DNA of 64,000 nucleotides. Source: Ignelater luminosus (lineage: Eukaryota; Arthropoda; Insecta; Coleoptera; Elateridae). Made by a program: the position numbers and the translations under genes. Shown here piece by piece: positions 21,801 through 31,680 of the stretch. Where the stretch lies: assembly GCA_011009095.1 (NCBI GenBank), contig VTPC01004136.1:53808-117807 (forward strand), read 5' to 3'. How positions within the stretch are numbered: the stretch's first letter is position 1; each line of letters starts with the position of its first letter. The notes beneath the pieces were generated by a model. The model had not been told where the DNA came from. It did not search any database and saw only the letters and a list, made by a program, of their open reading frames with translations.

Positions 21801-24413
21801 TCAATTTTGAATCTGACAAGTTCCCCTGACTGACGGCAAATTGATCGATCCCTCCATTTCAATCAGTCTACATACTAGATGTTGTAGGGTTTCTTGAAGT
21901 TTTATCTTGGCATAGTATCACTGCTCATGTCAAATAGCGAGTTTACACCAACGGTTTCTGTCTTCGCGTGTTTGTGGACAGGTGCGGTTTACCAATTTCC
22001 GTTAAAATTCAGTCTGTATGAACCCATTTGTGCCCTCGCTTTGCTAATAATATCAAGGGAGGAAGGTTTAATTAATAAAATTTTTATAACATGTTTCTCA
22101 TGACACTTGTAATGCAAAAGGGTGCCAATCTAGTTTGGCTTGTCTCTTATCCACCTTATACCACCATGATTACCAATTCATAAGTAAGCACGGGTCATTA
22201 CAAAAGGTTATTAAAAATAGCAAAACGCTAGCTTTTCTTTGGATGTCTTTAGGCTCTGCCAAAACACTTCTGCAACCGAATGATATTTAGTTAAATATCA
22301 TTCTTAATCAACTGATGTAAATCAATATTGTAAAGTTCACTATTTATGCATTTTAATTTAGTCTTAATTACTGCCATTATCATTCATTTGTAAAATCTTA
22401 ATTAAGACTTCCTTTGCTGGCTAACTAGTGTGCTATTAGTTGTTCAGTAAATATCTTGCCTTAATTTATACTTCTGTGCAGCTTCATTCATATCTTTCCG
22501 ATTTCCTTTGAACATTTTTTCTGTTAAGAGCTACCATGTACTATTTTTATTTGTTTTCTTTTTCCGTCAATATTTTTTTTCATCTTTCATGCTCCTTATT
22601 TGATTGGACAAGTTGTGTATGTTCTATGAGGTTATTTTGCTTTTATCACCAATAGTTACTGCATATCTATGATAAAGAATATGGAACGTGCACTAATGAT
22701 TTTAAAATTTTTTATTAAGTTTTTATGCAGAATTATTCGATATAACACGAAGATTTTTGATATTCATTACTCTCATTAGTCGAGAATTTTATTTTTTGTC
22801 AAAGTAAATTTTATTTTTGATAATTTATTATTCTTTAGTGAAAGTCGCGCTTTTCTTATATACTGGTTGAAGCAATATATTTTATAAGCAAACAAAGTGA
22901 AGTTTCCTTTTGTTTATTTTGAAAAGTTGAACAGGAATATTCCATTGCAATATATCACATCAATTCATGTATCTGCAGTGTAATTTAGTTTCCAATTTCT
23001 TCTTTATTACACAGCAGAATTACTTTTGAACAACATTCGTGCAGAGATGAAAGTACGTTCTGACCGTTATCGAATCGATTTGCTCTTGCTGTAGATCGAA
23101 GATAACAATTAGTGTCGCACAATTGATAATGACGCTTTCGCTTGACACCTTATGAAGAGGGCAACAAATCAGGTCCATTATTTCCTCTTAAAGTGCAGCA
23201 ATGACTAAGCACTTAACGTGATGAGAGTTCGCTCAAAATGCCTTAAGACTTGTCTGATACATACTCTCTCATTCAATTAAAGGTGGCGCAATGATTGCGA
23301 AACCGCGATATATTTCATGCACACGAGCTTTTAAGCAATCAATAAAATGGTTACCAAGAAGCTTTTTTAATCGCGTTTAAATTCATTAAGGATATTTAAT
23401 ATGTAAAAGCACATGTTCGAGAGAAAAAGACATGGATGTAGAAGACGTTGTTGATTAATTTAATTACACTGATAATTGGCTTTACAGGAATGACTGTTAC
23501 TGTTCAGTACTTGTTCACTAAAGTTTACTTTAGATGACTGCTCTTTGGAGGGCCGTAATACGAGCTGTCGATGTTTGCTAAGATAATTTCAAAATGATTG
23601 ACGGCTATTTCTAGGCTTCATTTTAATTTTCCTTTTAGGTTATGCAGTGCCGTCAGTTTCGTTGAGATATATTATGTAACGCCACTTTAATTAAACCTAT
23701 ACATATACTAAATAAATTTATAAATAATGAGCCGGTAACAAATCTAATAATACATATTGCAACACACAATAACTGGTAGAAAATTAAATTCTTAATTAAA
23801 TTTTTTTCCAGTAGCTTCAAGTAAGTAATTCTATTGAAAAATAAGAAACCGAAATACGTAGTATGTTAATACGCATTATGTATTATAAATTAGCAATGCG
23901 TTTTTTCTTCTCGTGCTGGACGTATCATTTGTATTCAATTTGCAAAATCTGTCAAGGAAGTGTTAATGCGGCGCCAGTAGCATTAATATTCTTCGGCTTA
24001 ACTTCCAGTTGTTAGAAATAACAAATAAAGATTGCATGTAATTTCTAATTAGTATAATCTGTTACAGAGAAGTAGCAGCCTCTAGCATTTTTAATTGAAT
24101 AACTAAATGTTAATCTACAACTAGCAGAATGAAATAATAGTTGTTTCATAAGCAATGTTTATTATTATTATGTTATGATCATTTGTTAGAATCAAATTAT
24201 AAACGTATTAAAATAGTAAATACCTACCATCTTGTGTGGCAGTAGTTAAGCATAAAGGACAAGTTTCGTTAGTGAACATGCAAGAGTAACATCGCTCATG
24301 TCCACAATTATCTATAAGTCTTCGTTTTTTACCCTTATCGAAGGGCATGTTACAGCTTGGACAAGAACTACCGTTGTTTTCTGCATCCAACAATCTCCTG
24401 ATCGCCGCTAAAT
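3563..24413 (-). CDS. rols: rolling pebbles / TANC-family scaffold protein (3' ten exons; N-terminus not found)
   Basis: Ten exons join as 24228-24413, 16944-17104, 11603-11828, 11144-11230, 10078-10416, 9781-10017, 7509-9719, 7099-7450, 6843-7038 and 3563-3847. Every junction has GT/AG borders and agreeing phase, giving 1425 residues plus stop. Visible order (numbered from the first complete codon): RING finger 17-54, Ser/Arg-rich linker to about 340, P-loop NTPase module with Walker A GNPGTGKT at 422-429 and Walker B-like VILIDALCDAE near 575, ankyrin repeats about 890-1265, three TPRs about 1266-1410. Known of the family: Drosophila Rols is a cytoplasmic scaffold in muscle founder cells, linking the adhesion receptor Duf/Kirre to the fusion machinery; vertebrate TANC1/2 are postsynaptic scaffolds. 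The RING finger points to the insect Rols type rather than vertebrate TANC. Missing: the exons 5' of the RING exon, which starts two bases into a codon. Identity is firm; the exact N-terminal gene model is open. Confidence 0.93.
4069..5380. mobile_element. 1.3 kb TA-flanked terminal-inverted-repeat element in the last rols intron
   Basis: The outer 60 bp on the left (about 4068-4127) match the reverse complement of 5322-5381 at 57 of 60 positions. Both tips read CAGT(T/C)CCTGGTCATATTATTA and are flanked by TA, as in Tc1/mariner-type insertions. The 1312 bp length fits an autonomous element of that class, but the interior has no transposase; it holds runs of GATTCC/GATTCTG-like words and a nested hairpin. 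Most likely a non-autonomous or fully decayed copy. Confidence 0.7.
5104..5259. repeat. nested inverted repeat (hairpin) inside the 4.1-5.4 kb element
   Basis: GATAAACAGACTTCTTTAA...CAGATGG at 5104-5134 is repeated in reverse complement at 5230-5259, with about 95 bp between. It lies wholly inside the larger inverted-repeat element and is unrelated to its ends, so it looks like a second insertion or an internal sub-terminal repeat. Confidence 0.6.
5761..6420 (+). pseudogene. decayed IS630/Tc1-type transposase, C-terminal half
   Basis: Read in more than one frame, the plus strand gives KCKAKFEKKVFG near 5945, then LGLTTLHFAKSTQEWLRQRN, IKFLPRSVNPQNLPKVRPFK and EFWALL, and then (after a stop at TGA) EAKSVKQLNLRIKKIRNL and VSVVLAMICMVRNSL. 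This order (SHYAK-like segment, NPPNxPxxRPIExFWxLL, WEAK..QL..RIK) is typical of a DDE transposase family widespread in arthropods. Several stops and frameshifts make it dead. It lies antisense in the last rols intron, 3' of the 4.1-5.4 kb element, and I could not find its own terminal repeats. Confidence 0.7.
6843..7038 (-). CDS. rols: rols exon, first and second TPR
   Basis: Acceptor TTTGTTTCAG precedes 7038 and donor GTAAGT follows 6843. It encodes [28 protein letters not shown] and INFLLNQSRCKRKMN, which align with TPR 1 and the start of TPR 2 of vertebrate TANCs ([34 protein letters not shown]). Confidence 0.93.
7099..7450 (-). CDS. rols: rols exon with C-terminal ankyrin repeats
   Basis: Acceptor TTATTGTAG precedes 7450 and donor GTAATA follows 7099, with 58 and 60 bp introns on its sides. 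It encodes the last three to four ankyrin repeats (GRTPLDLAAF, GMRPLDRAIGCRN) and KKGAKLGPATWAMAAGKPEI, nearly the same as the vertebrate TANC block GPATWAM...KPDI. The split codon restores M before LILLNKL in the next exon. Confidence 0.94.
7509..9719 (-). CDS. rols: rols main exon: P-loop NTPase module and most ankyrin repeats
   Basis: A 2211 bp exon, acceptor TTTTCTAG and donor GTATAA. It opens with SSSPGVLLTGNPGTGKTALI; the Walker A motif lies at 9667-9690. Then come YHFCQADN, VILIDALCDAEYHRPDHGDT (Walker B-like) and FHPSFREWLIRRDE, all TANC-family blocks in the family order. From about 8275 downwards it changes to ankyrin repeats with repeated ALSLAS / ALVHAA / ALTIAA / PLMLAA cores. Open across its full length with no frameshift. 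Whether the NTPase hydrolyses nucleotide or only binds it cannot be told from sequence. Confidence 0.95.
9781..10017 (-). CDS. rols: rols exon leading into the P-loop module
   Basis: Acceptor ATTTTTAG precedes 10017 and donor GTAAGA follows 9781. It encodes RFAQYRTPQLTLKPLFFEVP then LFLGRHWLIKEIEDIV, closely matching the block just upstream of the NTPase in vertebrate TANC2 (RFAPYRPP...SLKPLLFEVP...FVGRDW). This is one of the most diagnostic stretches for the family. Confidence 0.9.
10078..10416 (-). CDS. rols: rols exon with TANC-typical RLGLLLGD motif; start uncertain
   Basis: Donor GTTAGT follows 10078. It contains MYMRLGLLLGDEARRSRRQ, corresponding to the RLGFLLGE stretch near the N-terminus of vertebrate TANC2, then a long Ser-rich tract ending SPVSRRHSVTG. 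I chose acceptor AATTACAG, giving D-DEGGTIKPIT after the upstream LWSA. A second acceptor (AAATTATAG, near 10460) has a better pyrimidine tract and is also phase-compatible, adding about 15 residues. The two cannot be told apart by sequence alone. Confidence 0.8.
11144..11230 (-). CDS. rols: rols short linker exon
   Basis: An 87 bp exon between acceptor TTCCTGCAG and donor GCAG|GTAGTT. It reads SMTSSATSNENRHWPSVVLG then KIRSLWSA and joins in phase to both neighbours. The KIRSLWSA stretch is the most structured-looking part of an otherwise Ser-rich linker. Confidence 0.75.
11603..11828 (-). CDS. rols: rols Ser/Pro/Arg-rich linker exon
   Basis: Acceptor TTCTTTCAG precedes 11828 and donor GTATTA follows 11603; the exon starts in phase 0 and ends with one base left over. 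It encodes a basic, Ser/Pro-rich segment (for example QSCPTPPQSRRKFFLSPKAL) expected to be disordered and a possible phosphorylation region (inference). Its GC content is clearly above the flanking intron, supporting coding use. Confidence 0.78.
12441..13060. other. assembly gap (620 N)
   Basis: A run of undetermined bases inside the 5.1 kb rols intron. Reading frames that appear to cross it are artefacts. Phase agreement between 16944 and 11828 means no exon needs to be hidden here, although an optional cassette exon cannot be excluded. Confidence 0.99.
13573..14082. mobile_element. about 0.5 kb inverted-repeat element (MITE-like)
   Basis: The left end (CAGGGCGTCCCGTGATGGCC, then the words CACGTGTTGG and CATTTTAAGTCGA) is matched in reverse complement by 14010-14082 (words TCGACTTAAAATG, CCAACACTTG and ATGGCC). 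The arms are about 65 bp and diverged; no transposase lies between them. The left tip is preceded by TA; the right boundary is uncertain by a few bases. Confidence 0.6.
16944..17104 (-). CDS. rols: rols linker exon
   Basis: Acceptor CTTGTTTCAG precedes 17104 and donor GTTAGT follows 16944. Only one frame links the phases of both neighbours: it continues the RING exon (one base left over) and ends on a full codon before the next exon. That frame reads LPCQKQIGCQGLRGSEITLY and so on to FTTFMQ, polar with no recognised domain. A longer open frame over the same bases would leave the wrong phase and is rejected. It sits alone between introns of 7.1 kb and 5.1 kb. Confidence 0.75.
17105..24227 (-). 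other. rols: rols 7.1 kb intron
   Basis: No exon or transposase seen on either strand. A repeat-like stretch of higher GC lies at about 21150-22150. A GAA trinucleotide run sits at 19547-19562, and a short hairpin (GATATTT...AAATATC) near 22283-22303. Confidence 0.6.
21540..21720. repeat. diverged internal duplication in a repeat-like stretch
   Basis: Two related segments about 125 bp apart: GACCATGATCAAAATGGCCG then CCGAA near 21551, and CAACATGGTTAAAATATCCG then CCGAAA near 21676, each preceded by a GAT(A/T)T word and a C/G-rich bit. Together with the surrounding kilobase this resembles interspersed repeat DNA, but no termini were found. Confidence 0.35.
24228..24413 (-). CDS. rols: rols exon with C3HC4 RING finger (first exon visible here)
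   Basis: Acceptor TTTGCAG precedes 24413 and donor GTAGGT follows 24228. The exon enters with two bases of a split codon and leaves with one. It encodes C-x2-C-x15-C-x-H-x2-C-x2-C-x6-C-x2-C, a complete set of eight zinc ligands (starting CPSC, ending CPLC), so a folded RING is expected. RING fingers commonly recruit E2 ubiquitin enzymes; whether this one is an active ligase cannot be read from the sequence. Flanking introns are very long on both sides, which would suit isoform-specific use of this exon. Confidence 0.88.
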
Positions 24414-26029
24414 CTGCAAATAACAAGAATACTATTAATAACTAGTTATTTCTAGGGCAATGATAGATAATTGTATCCTCCTTTATAGTTACATATACGC
24501 TTTAGTTATTATTAAATTTAATTCTATGGAGACTTCAATGAGGAATTAAGAAACATATGCGTCATTTGGTTCCAGTAGAAAGCGTGGATAATGTATCTTT
24601 ATTAGTTTTTTATATTGGCTTTTTTTACGCATAATAATGCATTTGTTAAGTATCAACGTCGATGCAGCAGGATTTCATTTGGGTCACGAAAAATAAAAGA
24701 AGATAAATGTATATAAACAAGATGCGAAGTAATTCAAATTTCGCTTTATATTTCTGGCAGTTAAATAACGCAAGTCAACAAAAATATTTATGGTAATCTT
24801 TTGAAAGAATTTTATTAACGGGACATACGCTCATTTCGTTGTAAAGAAATAATTGGGTGAAACAAATTTTCCTTCTAGCGAGAGATCCGGTTGTAAAAAG
24901 CGTTGTTGTAAAAGAAAATTAATTAATAAGTGCATTAAAATAATCCTTGAACCAATAACCTTTATCAATATTTATGGCGATTTCTAAAACGAAACCTGGA
25001 AAACAGAAAATAATGAAATGACAAAGTTCATGATGCACTTTCTCATTAAAAATGCAAGAGTATGATTATGTGTATATGGACCGCTACGCAGTAATTGTGG
25101 TTATGGTGTTTTTAACGGTTAACAAAATGTCAGATAATATTGTAAACAAATAAAATATTTTATGTTTGTTAATCGAGATTAAGAATTTTATTTTGTTTAT
25201 CTTTACTGGTGTTAATTTATTATTATTATTATCGATTCACGCTAGTTTTATCAAAGGCAGTTTTCTTTAGAATGAACAAATAAGAATTTTTTTATATTTG
25301 AAAACAAAACAATGTTTATTTTTGAATTACTTTGTTTTTCTCTTGGTTTATTTCAGTTACTCTTTTTACTATTCAAGTTTTATTGGAAGAGTTGGATTCC
25401 GTCAATAGATTCCTATATTACTTATTGTTAAATTACAAGAGCGTTGGCAAAAGAGTAGAAATGGGCGCTAGCTCCCTTCTTTGTTAATAGTCGGGCTTTC
25501 TAAATAATTTGCCCTTTACTACATTGTAAGCGAAACTTCTACACTATCCGATAGATTTTTAGTGAGATGTTGAAAGCACACAATTGTGTCTTATATTTAC
25601 AGAATGCATGCGTAACATGAAAATTAATCCAAAATATTCCAACTGATATTTCCAATAACCTTTCATTGGGACAGACAAATTGATTATCTGAAACCATCTC
25701 AGATTTTGTATTAGTGATACTTGTATGATGTAATCTGTGAAGTTAGTAAGATTTTTTAATTCGATTCATTTAGAAAAATGAATTGAAATTTATTTAAGGC
25801 TTGGTAGCTTGGCATAAAAAACTCTGGTCAAAGTTAATTTGGCCGTTAAACTATTACAGAATAAACATCTAAGACTTACTTACATGATGTGTAGATTTTC
25901 TTGATTCATAATGGTTAGTATGATTGTTCAATTATCCATTAAATGCAAGTTTGAAAATTAGGAAGTGGTCATGCACTCATGTCAATAAGAGATAATTTGG
26001 TTATGTAGACGAAGTACTCCGGTCATTAG
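24414..26029. other. upstream of the RING exon; nothing recognised
   Basis: A+T-rich, probably rols intron. No splice-bounded exon in the required phase was found. Confidence 0.4.
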
Positions 26030-27648
26030 GTGCTCAAAAAGGGCAAATAAAAGAAAATTTTGGTGGAGTTTTGATTTTTGGTACTATATGGTATTTTGGG
26101 TCGCTGAACACGAATCAGAAGTTTGCCAACAAGACTTTTCTCGGGAAGTAGGTTTTTTCCCAGAAAAACGTGTAAAAACGGACTTTTTTCGGTTTTTTCA
26201 AAATAACTACCAAACTATGCATTTTACGTGGAAGTCGACCCTATATGAAACTAAAGAGGATAGAATCTTCTACATTTTATGTAATTGAGGTTTTTTCTTC
26301 GATTAACAGTGTATCCGCGAGAGCGGGTATCAAAAGCCAAAACTCCCAATAACGGGAATTACGGTACTGTACATAGATTTAACATGAAAACTATCTATTT
26401 TACGCAAATGTTGACCATGAATTATATTAAAGGTGATGTAACTGACTATATTTTATGTAACTGAGATCAACGATTTCGCTGATAGCGAGCGTAGAATTGA
26501 TCAGGCAAAAAAATGTCTGGTGCTTCTAAATATTTTATTTACAGATAGGAGAGCTTAAAGTAACATTAGTAGTAGTTTGGGTTATTCACAAGTGTATTGA
26601 GGAACTTCATTTTTTCTTGTTTAAACATTGCTGACGTTGTATCGCAACCGTTCATTTCGTGCAGGAAGAGGATGTTTTCTGCTACCAATAAACTCCCAGT
26701 ATCAAGAGGTGAAAAAGCAGCTAGAGGAACGTTTTCCTTCCCAGGTTCCAAGAATAATACGTTGTCAACTCTGCAGAGACCTATCAAAATAACCTAGATG
26801 TCTACATCCTTCCCAACTATAATTACTGTCTCATTTGATGGAGCCAAGGACAAAGCGGTGTCTTCGTCTTCTTTCGCCTGCTTCCATTCCATTTTTGCTG
26901 ATGAGTAATAGTAAGCATAGGTATTAAACGATTCTTGTTTTTTAGGTTAGCAAAGAACTTTTCTTTAGACGTCGTTGGTATCATTGTGTCAAACAGTATG
27001 TCAGCTGAACCATGTTTCCTTGTTCTTCTCGTACGCTCAGCAGTCTTTGTACCACCTTGTACGTCATCAGGGTAGCCATCAGAAACAACTACTGCCTGTG
27101 GATAATGCTTTGACTGGACGTACTGAACATACATATCTGTGGCGGATTGAAGAAAACGATTGATTCGTAGGCCAAACAACCCTATGCAATAGAAAACCAC
27201 CATCGATGACATATTGAACTTGGCCACTGAACTGCTTGTTTGTTAGGGGTCAACATGATCAACATTTGCGTAAAATAGATAGTTTTCGTGTTAACTCTAT
27301 GTACGTTGCCGTAATTCCCGTTATTGGGAGTTTTGTCTTTTGACACCCATTTTCGCAGCACTCCCGCAGATCAATCGAAGAAAAAAATCTCAAATACATA
27401 AAATGTAGGAAATCTTATCCTCTTTAGTTACATATAGGATCAACTTCCACGTAAAATGCATAGTTTCGGAGTTATTTTGAAAAAACCGAAAAAAGTCCGT
27501 TTTTTACACGTTTGTTTGGGAAAGAAACCTATTTTCCGAGAAAAGTCTTGTTGGCAAACCTCTGATTCATGTTCAGTGACCCAAAATACCATATAATACC
27601 AAAAATCAAAACTCCACTAAAACTTTCTTTTATTTTCTACCAAATGCC
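26030..27648. mobile_element. 1.6 kb element with inverted repeats of about 390 bp carrying a PIN-like gene relic
   Basis: About 26040-26428 is matched in reverse complement by about 27253-27645 over essentially its whole length at high identity, including GTTTGCCAACAAGACTTTTC, GCATTTTACGTGGAAGT and AACTCCCAATAACGGGAATT. The arms enclose about 820 bp with a broken minus-strand gene (separate entry) and no transposase that I recognise. The outer ends blur around CATTAGGT/CATTTGGT, so the boundaries are good to about 10 bp and no target duplication could be assigned. The layout is that of a TIR transposon whose cargo or own protein is the PIN-like gene. Confidence 0.65.
26566..27227 (-). pseudogene. 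broken gene of the expanded PIN/XPG-like nuclease family
   Basis: On the minus strand from 27227: YVQYVQSKHYPQAVVVSDGY with a PDD, then TKTAERTRRTRK, ADILFDTMIPTTSKEKFFAN and KNRLIPML. After a frameshift near 26890 come KQAKEDEDTALSLAP and ETVIIVGKDVDI, then a stop (TAG), then VLFLEPGKENVP and ILFLHEMNGCDTTSAMFKQE. The order DGYP, AD..FDE, (A/E)DxDTL, VVGxDVDLLV, FLHAFxGCDTTS is characteristic of a large arthropod/cnidarian family of uncharacterised proteins whose spaced acidic residues suggest a PIN/FEN-like nuclease fold (family knowledge plus inference). At least one frameshift and one stop; N- and C-terminal parts are missing. It lies between the two long inverted repeats. Confidence 0.7.
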
Positions 27649-30600
27649 TGGAACCAAATGAATCAATTGTTATTGAAATAAAAATTTTTCTTATGATATG
27701 TATCACTACAATGAATACGAATCGCAAAGTTGAATTTTAAAAATTGCCAGTGTTTATTGACTTCTTAACAGAATTTAAGAAAATTTGGTTTTTCTAAAAT
27801 TACAAGATAAGCATAGGTAGGGAAATGATCTCTTAGGAAAGGTAAGACATGTATTACTAAAATTAATTCTGTCTTTAGTTTTATACAAACAAGACGAAAA
27901 TGAAACTAGGAAAAAGAGCACTTTGACAAATCAGGTTTAAAAGATCCGTTAAGTTGAATGTTCGTAGTGCGAAACAAAAACAGCTAAAAATCTCAAACCC
28001 TGTAAAATTTTGACCACTTAATTAACCAAAATCCGATTGTACATAACTACCTACTTTAGATCAGTAGTTCTGATAATCTTTCAAAGCAAAACAAAACAAA
28101 CTTTTAAGTTTGTAAAGAAGAAAGTAACATACCTAAAGAAAATAAAAGATTTCTAAACGGATACCTTTTTATTGGTTTTGAATCCTCCAGTCTAGAAATT
28201 CCAGATTTGTTGTCTCAAAGAATTCCGAATGTTGATCAAACAGAACTTTGAAAGTTGTTTAACCTTTTTATTACTTTTGATGTGTATAAATCAAGAATAC
28301 AAGAATAATTATTGGTAATGTCATGAGTATAACTGTCAAAAGTGGAATATTTATGTGTACAAAGAATGATTCTGAAAATTCTTGGAATACCAATAGACGA
28401 GCATATTAATGATTAAATCAAAATTGAATAAATAATTCTCAGGTGAATTCATTACGAATATAAATCAACTGTAATTATTATCGTCTCCCCGAAGAGTTAT
28501 AATTATAACTAAATTGCTTTAATAAGCAAGACAGGTATATATCAATATCTACTTTTATATATTTGTTTAATAAAAGCTTAAATACACTCTAGTCAATTAA
28601 GTAATAAGTAGGACGAATAAAATATTACACGATTTTCCTTGGAATCTGCTTAAGTAAATAAAAGAAAAAATTGCGATACAATCGTCTTAATTAAAGACGT
28701 TATCTTTGATCTAAAAGACATTTTGCAACCGGTGTGGTAAACAGGAATTACATGCAGCATTGTGACGTAACACAGTTTGAACGTTATCTGCACATGCTAC
28801 ATGCATTTGCAAATGGATTTTAATTGTCCTCATCTAATGATAGAATTCCATCACAATTATAAGTCATTCTATTAATTATATACTTGGAATATTCTGAATC
28901 AATACACTATTAATACCACTCACGATTCAGTGGTTTATTAAATTGAGCTTGCTTCAAATAGTAGCAGCAGCTCATTTTATGCACAAGTAAATTTGATTGA
29001 CTGATAATAATAACAACGTAATTATGTTAAATAAGTATTTTCATGTAACAATGTAAAGCAGCAGTGTTTCTATCTCATTTATAGGAACACGAAGTGATGC
29101 CTATTTTCAACATTTGGTTTAACAAACTAAAATAATCTTTAATGTTACTAATAAATTCAGAACGATCCTCGTATGAGCAAAATATAGTCACATAAAAAAT
29201 TAAAACACGTTTATATAAAATATACATAAAAAAGAAAGTTCAAGAATACAACGGAAATTCTATGACTATTATAACGTTCAATGTTTAAATAATATAAATC
29301 AACCATAATTTTCCAATTAAAACGGTTTAATAAAGTTTTAATCTGGATACAACACATGTTTTATCAAATGCAGGTGTTAGTATTAACATACAAATTAGCT
29401 TTGCAAATAAATACCACAAAACCTATAATAATTAAGCCTGCAATTGCATAAATATCAGCAAATTATCGGCGAGTTGTATCATAATATAAAATCATAAATT
29501 AATAAAGTCACTTGTTGATAATAAAATCTAAACTCTAAATAACTATTACTAAATGTTTCTTAACTTTTTTTTTGTTGCAGGAAGCATTTTTGTGCAACAC
29601 ATTTTAAAACAACCAAAATATATTCGCAGGGCCGTTTAATCGTCTGCATATGCGATGAAGTGATAAAATTAGGACAAATATGTCTTAAAGATGTTTTAAT
29701 ATGTTACGCTTATAATCCTTAATGTTGGCATGCAATAACTGCGAACTGATCGTATGTAACTTTAATAACTTCTCGAGGCTTTTTATGAGTGGATTAAATT
29801 AAATTGTTTGAAATGAAAAAAATCGAATTAACCAGTAGCAACTACAGTGACTAGAATATTTATTAACCTACAGCAACTGAACTTGTTGGTCAGGAGTGTA
29901 CAGTGACAATGGCCAACGTTTTCTTACTCTCTTTCCTTGAGAAAATAATGACATCATTATCAATACAGTATTGAAAGTTTATCTTCGATACCTTTGTATA
30001 GCTTTAGGTAAAGTATTTGTGATGCCATGTTATCCTTTTCTAACTTTCCACTAAACAAAAATCAAAACCGATCAACATTCTATGAACGGTGAGACCGACA
30101 AAATGATTCCGTTTGCAGATTCATCACAACACTCGACTGTTACATTGTTTTGCAAAAGAAAGTAACTTGGAAAATATACATTTCTGTTCATACTTACTTG
30201 TTACATCAATTATCTAAAGTTTCAAAGAGTTACAGCGGTACCGAAGAAGATTTTTGAAACAAATTTGGACATTTGAAATGAAAGATGAATGTTGGGATTT
30301 AAAGTCGATTCCTTTCCCTTGTGCAACACAGATATATGATTAACTTCTTGTCTCAAAAAGTAGAACCCGTACCAATGCAGAGGTATTTAGCACCCAAAAA
30401 TGTAATGTAATACAATTCCAAAAAACTGCTGCAAGGTATTAGTAAATGGGAAAATATTTTTAAAGCGCGACTTCACAAAGCTATGTACATTACAAAAAGC
30501 CTGATTGTTGTATAATACAAAGGAAATAGAATTCCAAATTCCAGTAAAGTTAGAAGAAGACAATGTATTTATCTGCGGCCAAACGATTGCAGTTGTTAGG

Positions 30601-31680
30601 TGATGCATCTATTCAACAGACTGGCTGCATCTAAACGTTTTGTACAAGTCTCCTCATAATGTAGTGTGCATAAAAACAAGATAATTGTCATTCACATCAT
30701 TTGGTTTGGGTACGTTGAGATAATTTACGTTAGTATGGTTTCTGTACTACTCAATGAAAAGTGTTACCGGAAAATTTCAAAGCCAATTCTAAAAGAAATC
30801 ATTTTGTCAAAAATATTTTTGGGTCCGTTCAAAAACCCTCCAATTGCACAGTAATATTAAAGTCAAAAACATGTCTAGTGTGAGATGAGGTAACTTGTTA
30901 TGACATCTTTTGATCGTTTGATCTATAGGGTACAGTTTCCTTCCAAAATGAGAAGATAAAGATGGAATTCACATACTAACATACTAGATAAAGCTCTTTG
31001 GAGCACTGCAGTCAAGTTTTGAGAGTGTAGAACGTTTGAAGATCAAGACATTTGAGAACCATCGATACACTTCCATGAAGTGAAAGTAAACCAAATATTG
31101 CAAACAGCCCAGCCGCCTGAATATTATAAGAGATAGTTGTATGATTAGGATACATGAAGAAATATGAACATGTTTTGTGTATGACCAACTCTAAAACACT
31201 TTACTATAGCACTAGTGAAAGGTTAAATAGTTTTCAGTAATACGAAGGCCATCGATTAGAAAAAAAATAATAAAACCTAAAATATGTCCCCGCTATATAG
31301 AAAAGAATCCATTGCTAAATGGTTACTTCACAAAAGCCTACCGTGTTAAATGCAGATAGTGTAAAGGAAAGAAACGTTGTAAAATACTAGTTCGAATTGG
31401 TATCAGTTGTTAATTATAATAAAATTCCCTTAACAATTTGGAATTTGTTCAATTGTAAGCTTCTCGACAAAATGTAGATATGACCTTAAAATCATTTCAC
31501 TGTTATTTCTAAGAACTATTTGAGCCAAAACTCACTTCTATGAAGGAAAAAGAAAGCAAAACCTAGCGAGTTAAAAAGTTAAAGTATGAAGTTTCAGAAG
31601 AAGTAATACATAACGCCGAAACCGTTAGTGGTAGATCATTCTAACTAGCAATGCACTAGGAATTTCAGAATTACAATATA
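27649..31680. other. A+T-rich stretch; nothing recognised
   Basis: No splice-bounded exon, no transposase motif and no long inverted repeat found. Short open frames (for example 30387-30608 minus, 30666-30854 plus) show no protein features. Confidence 0.4.
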
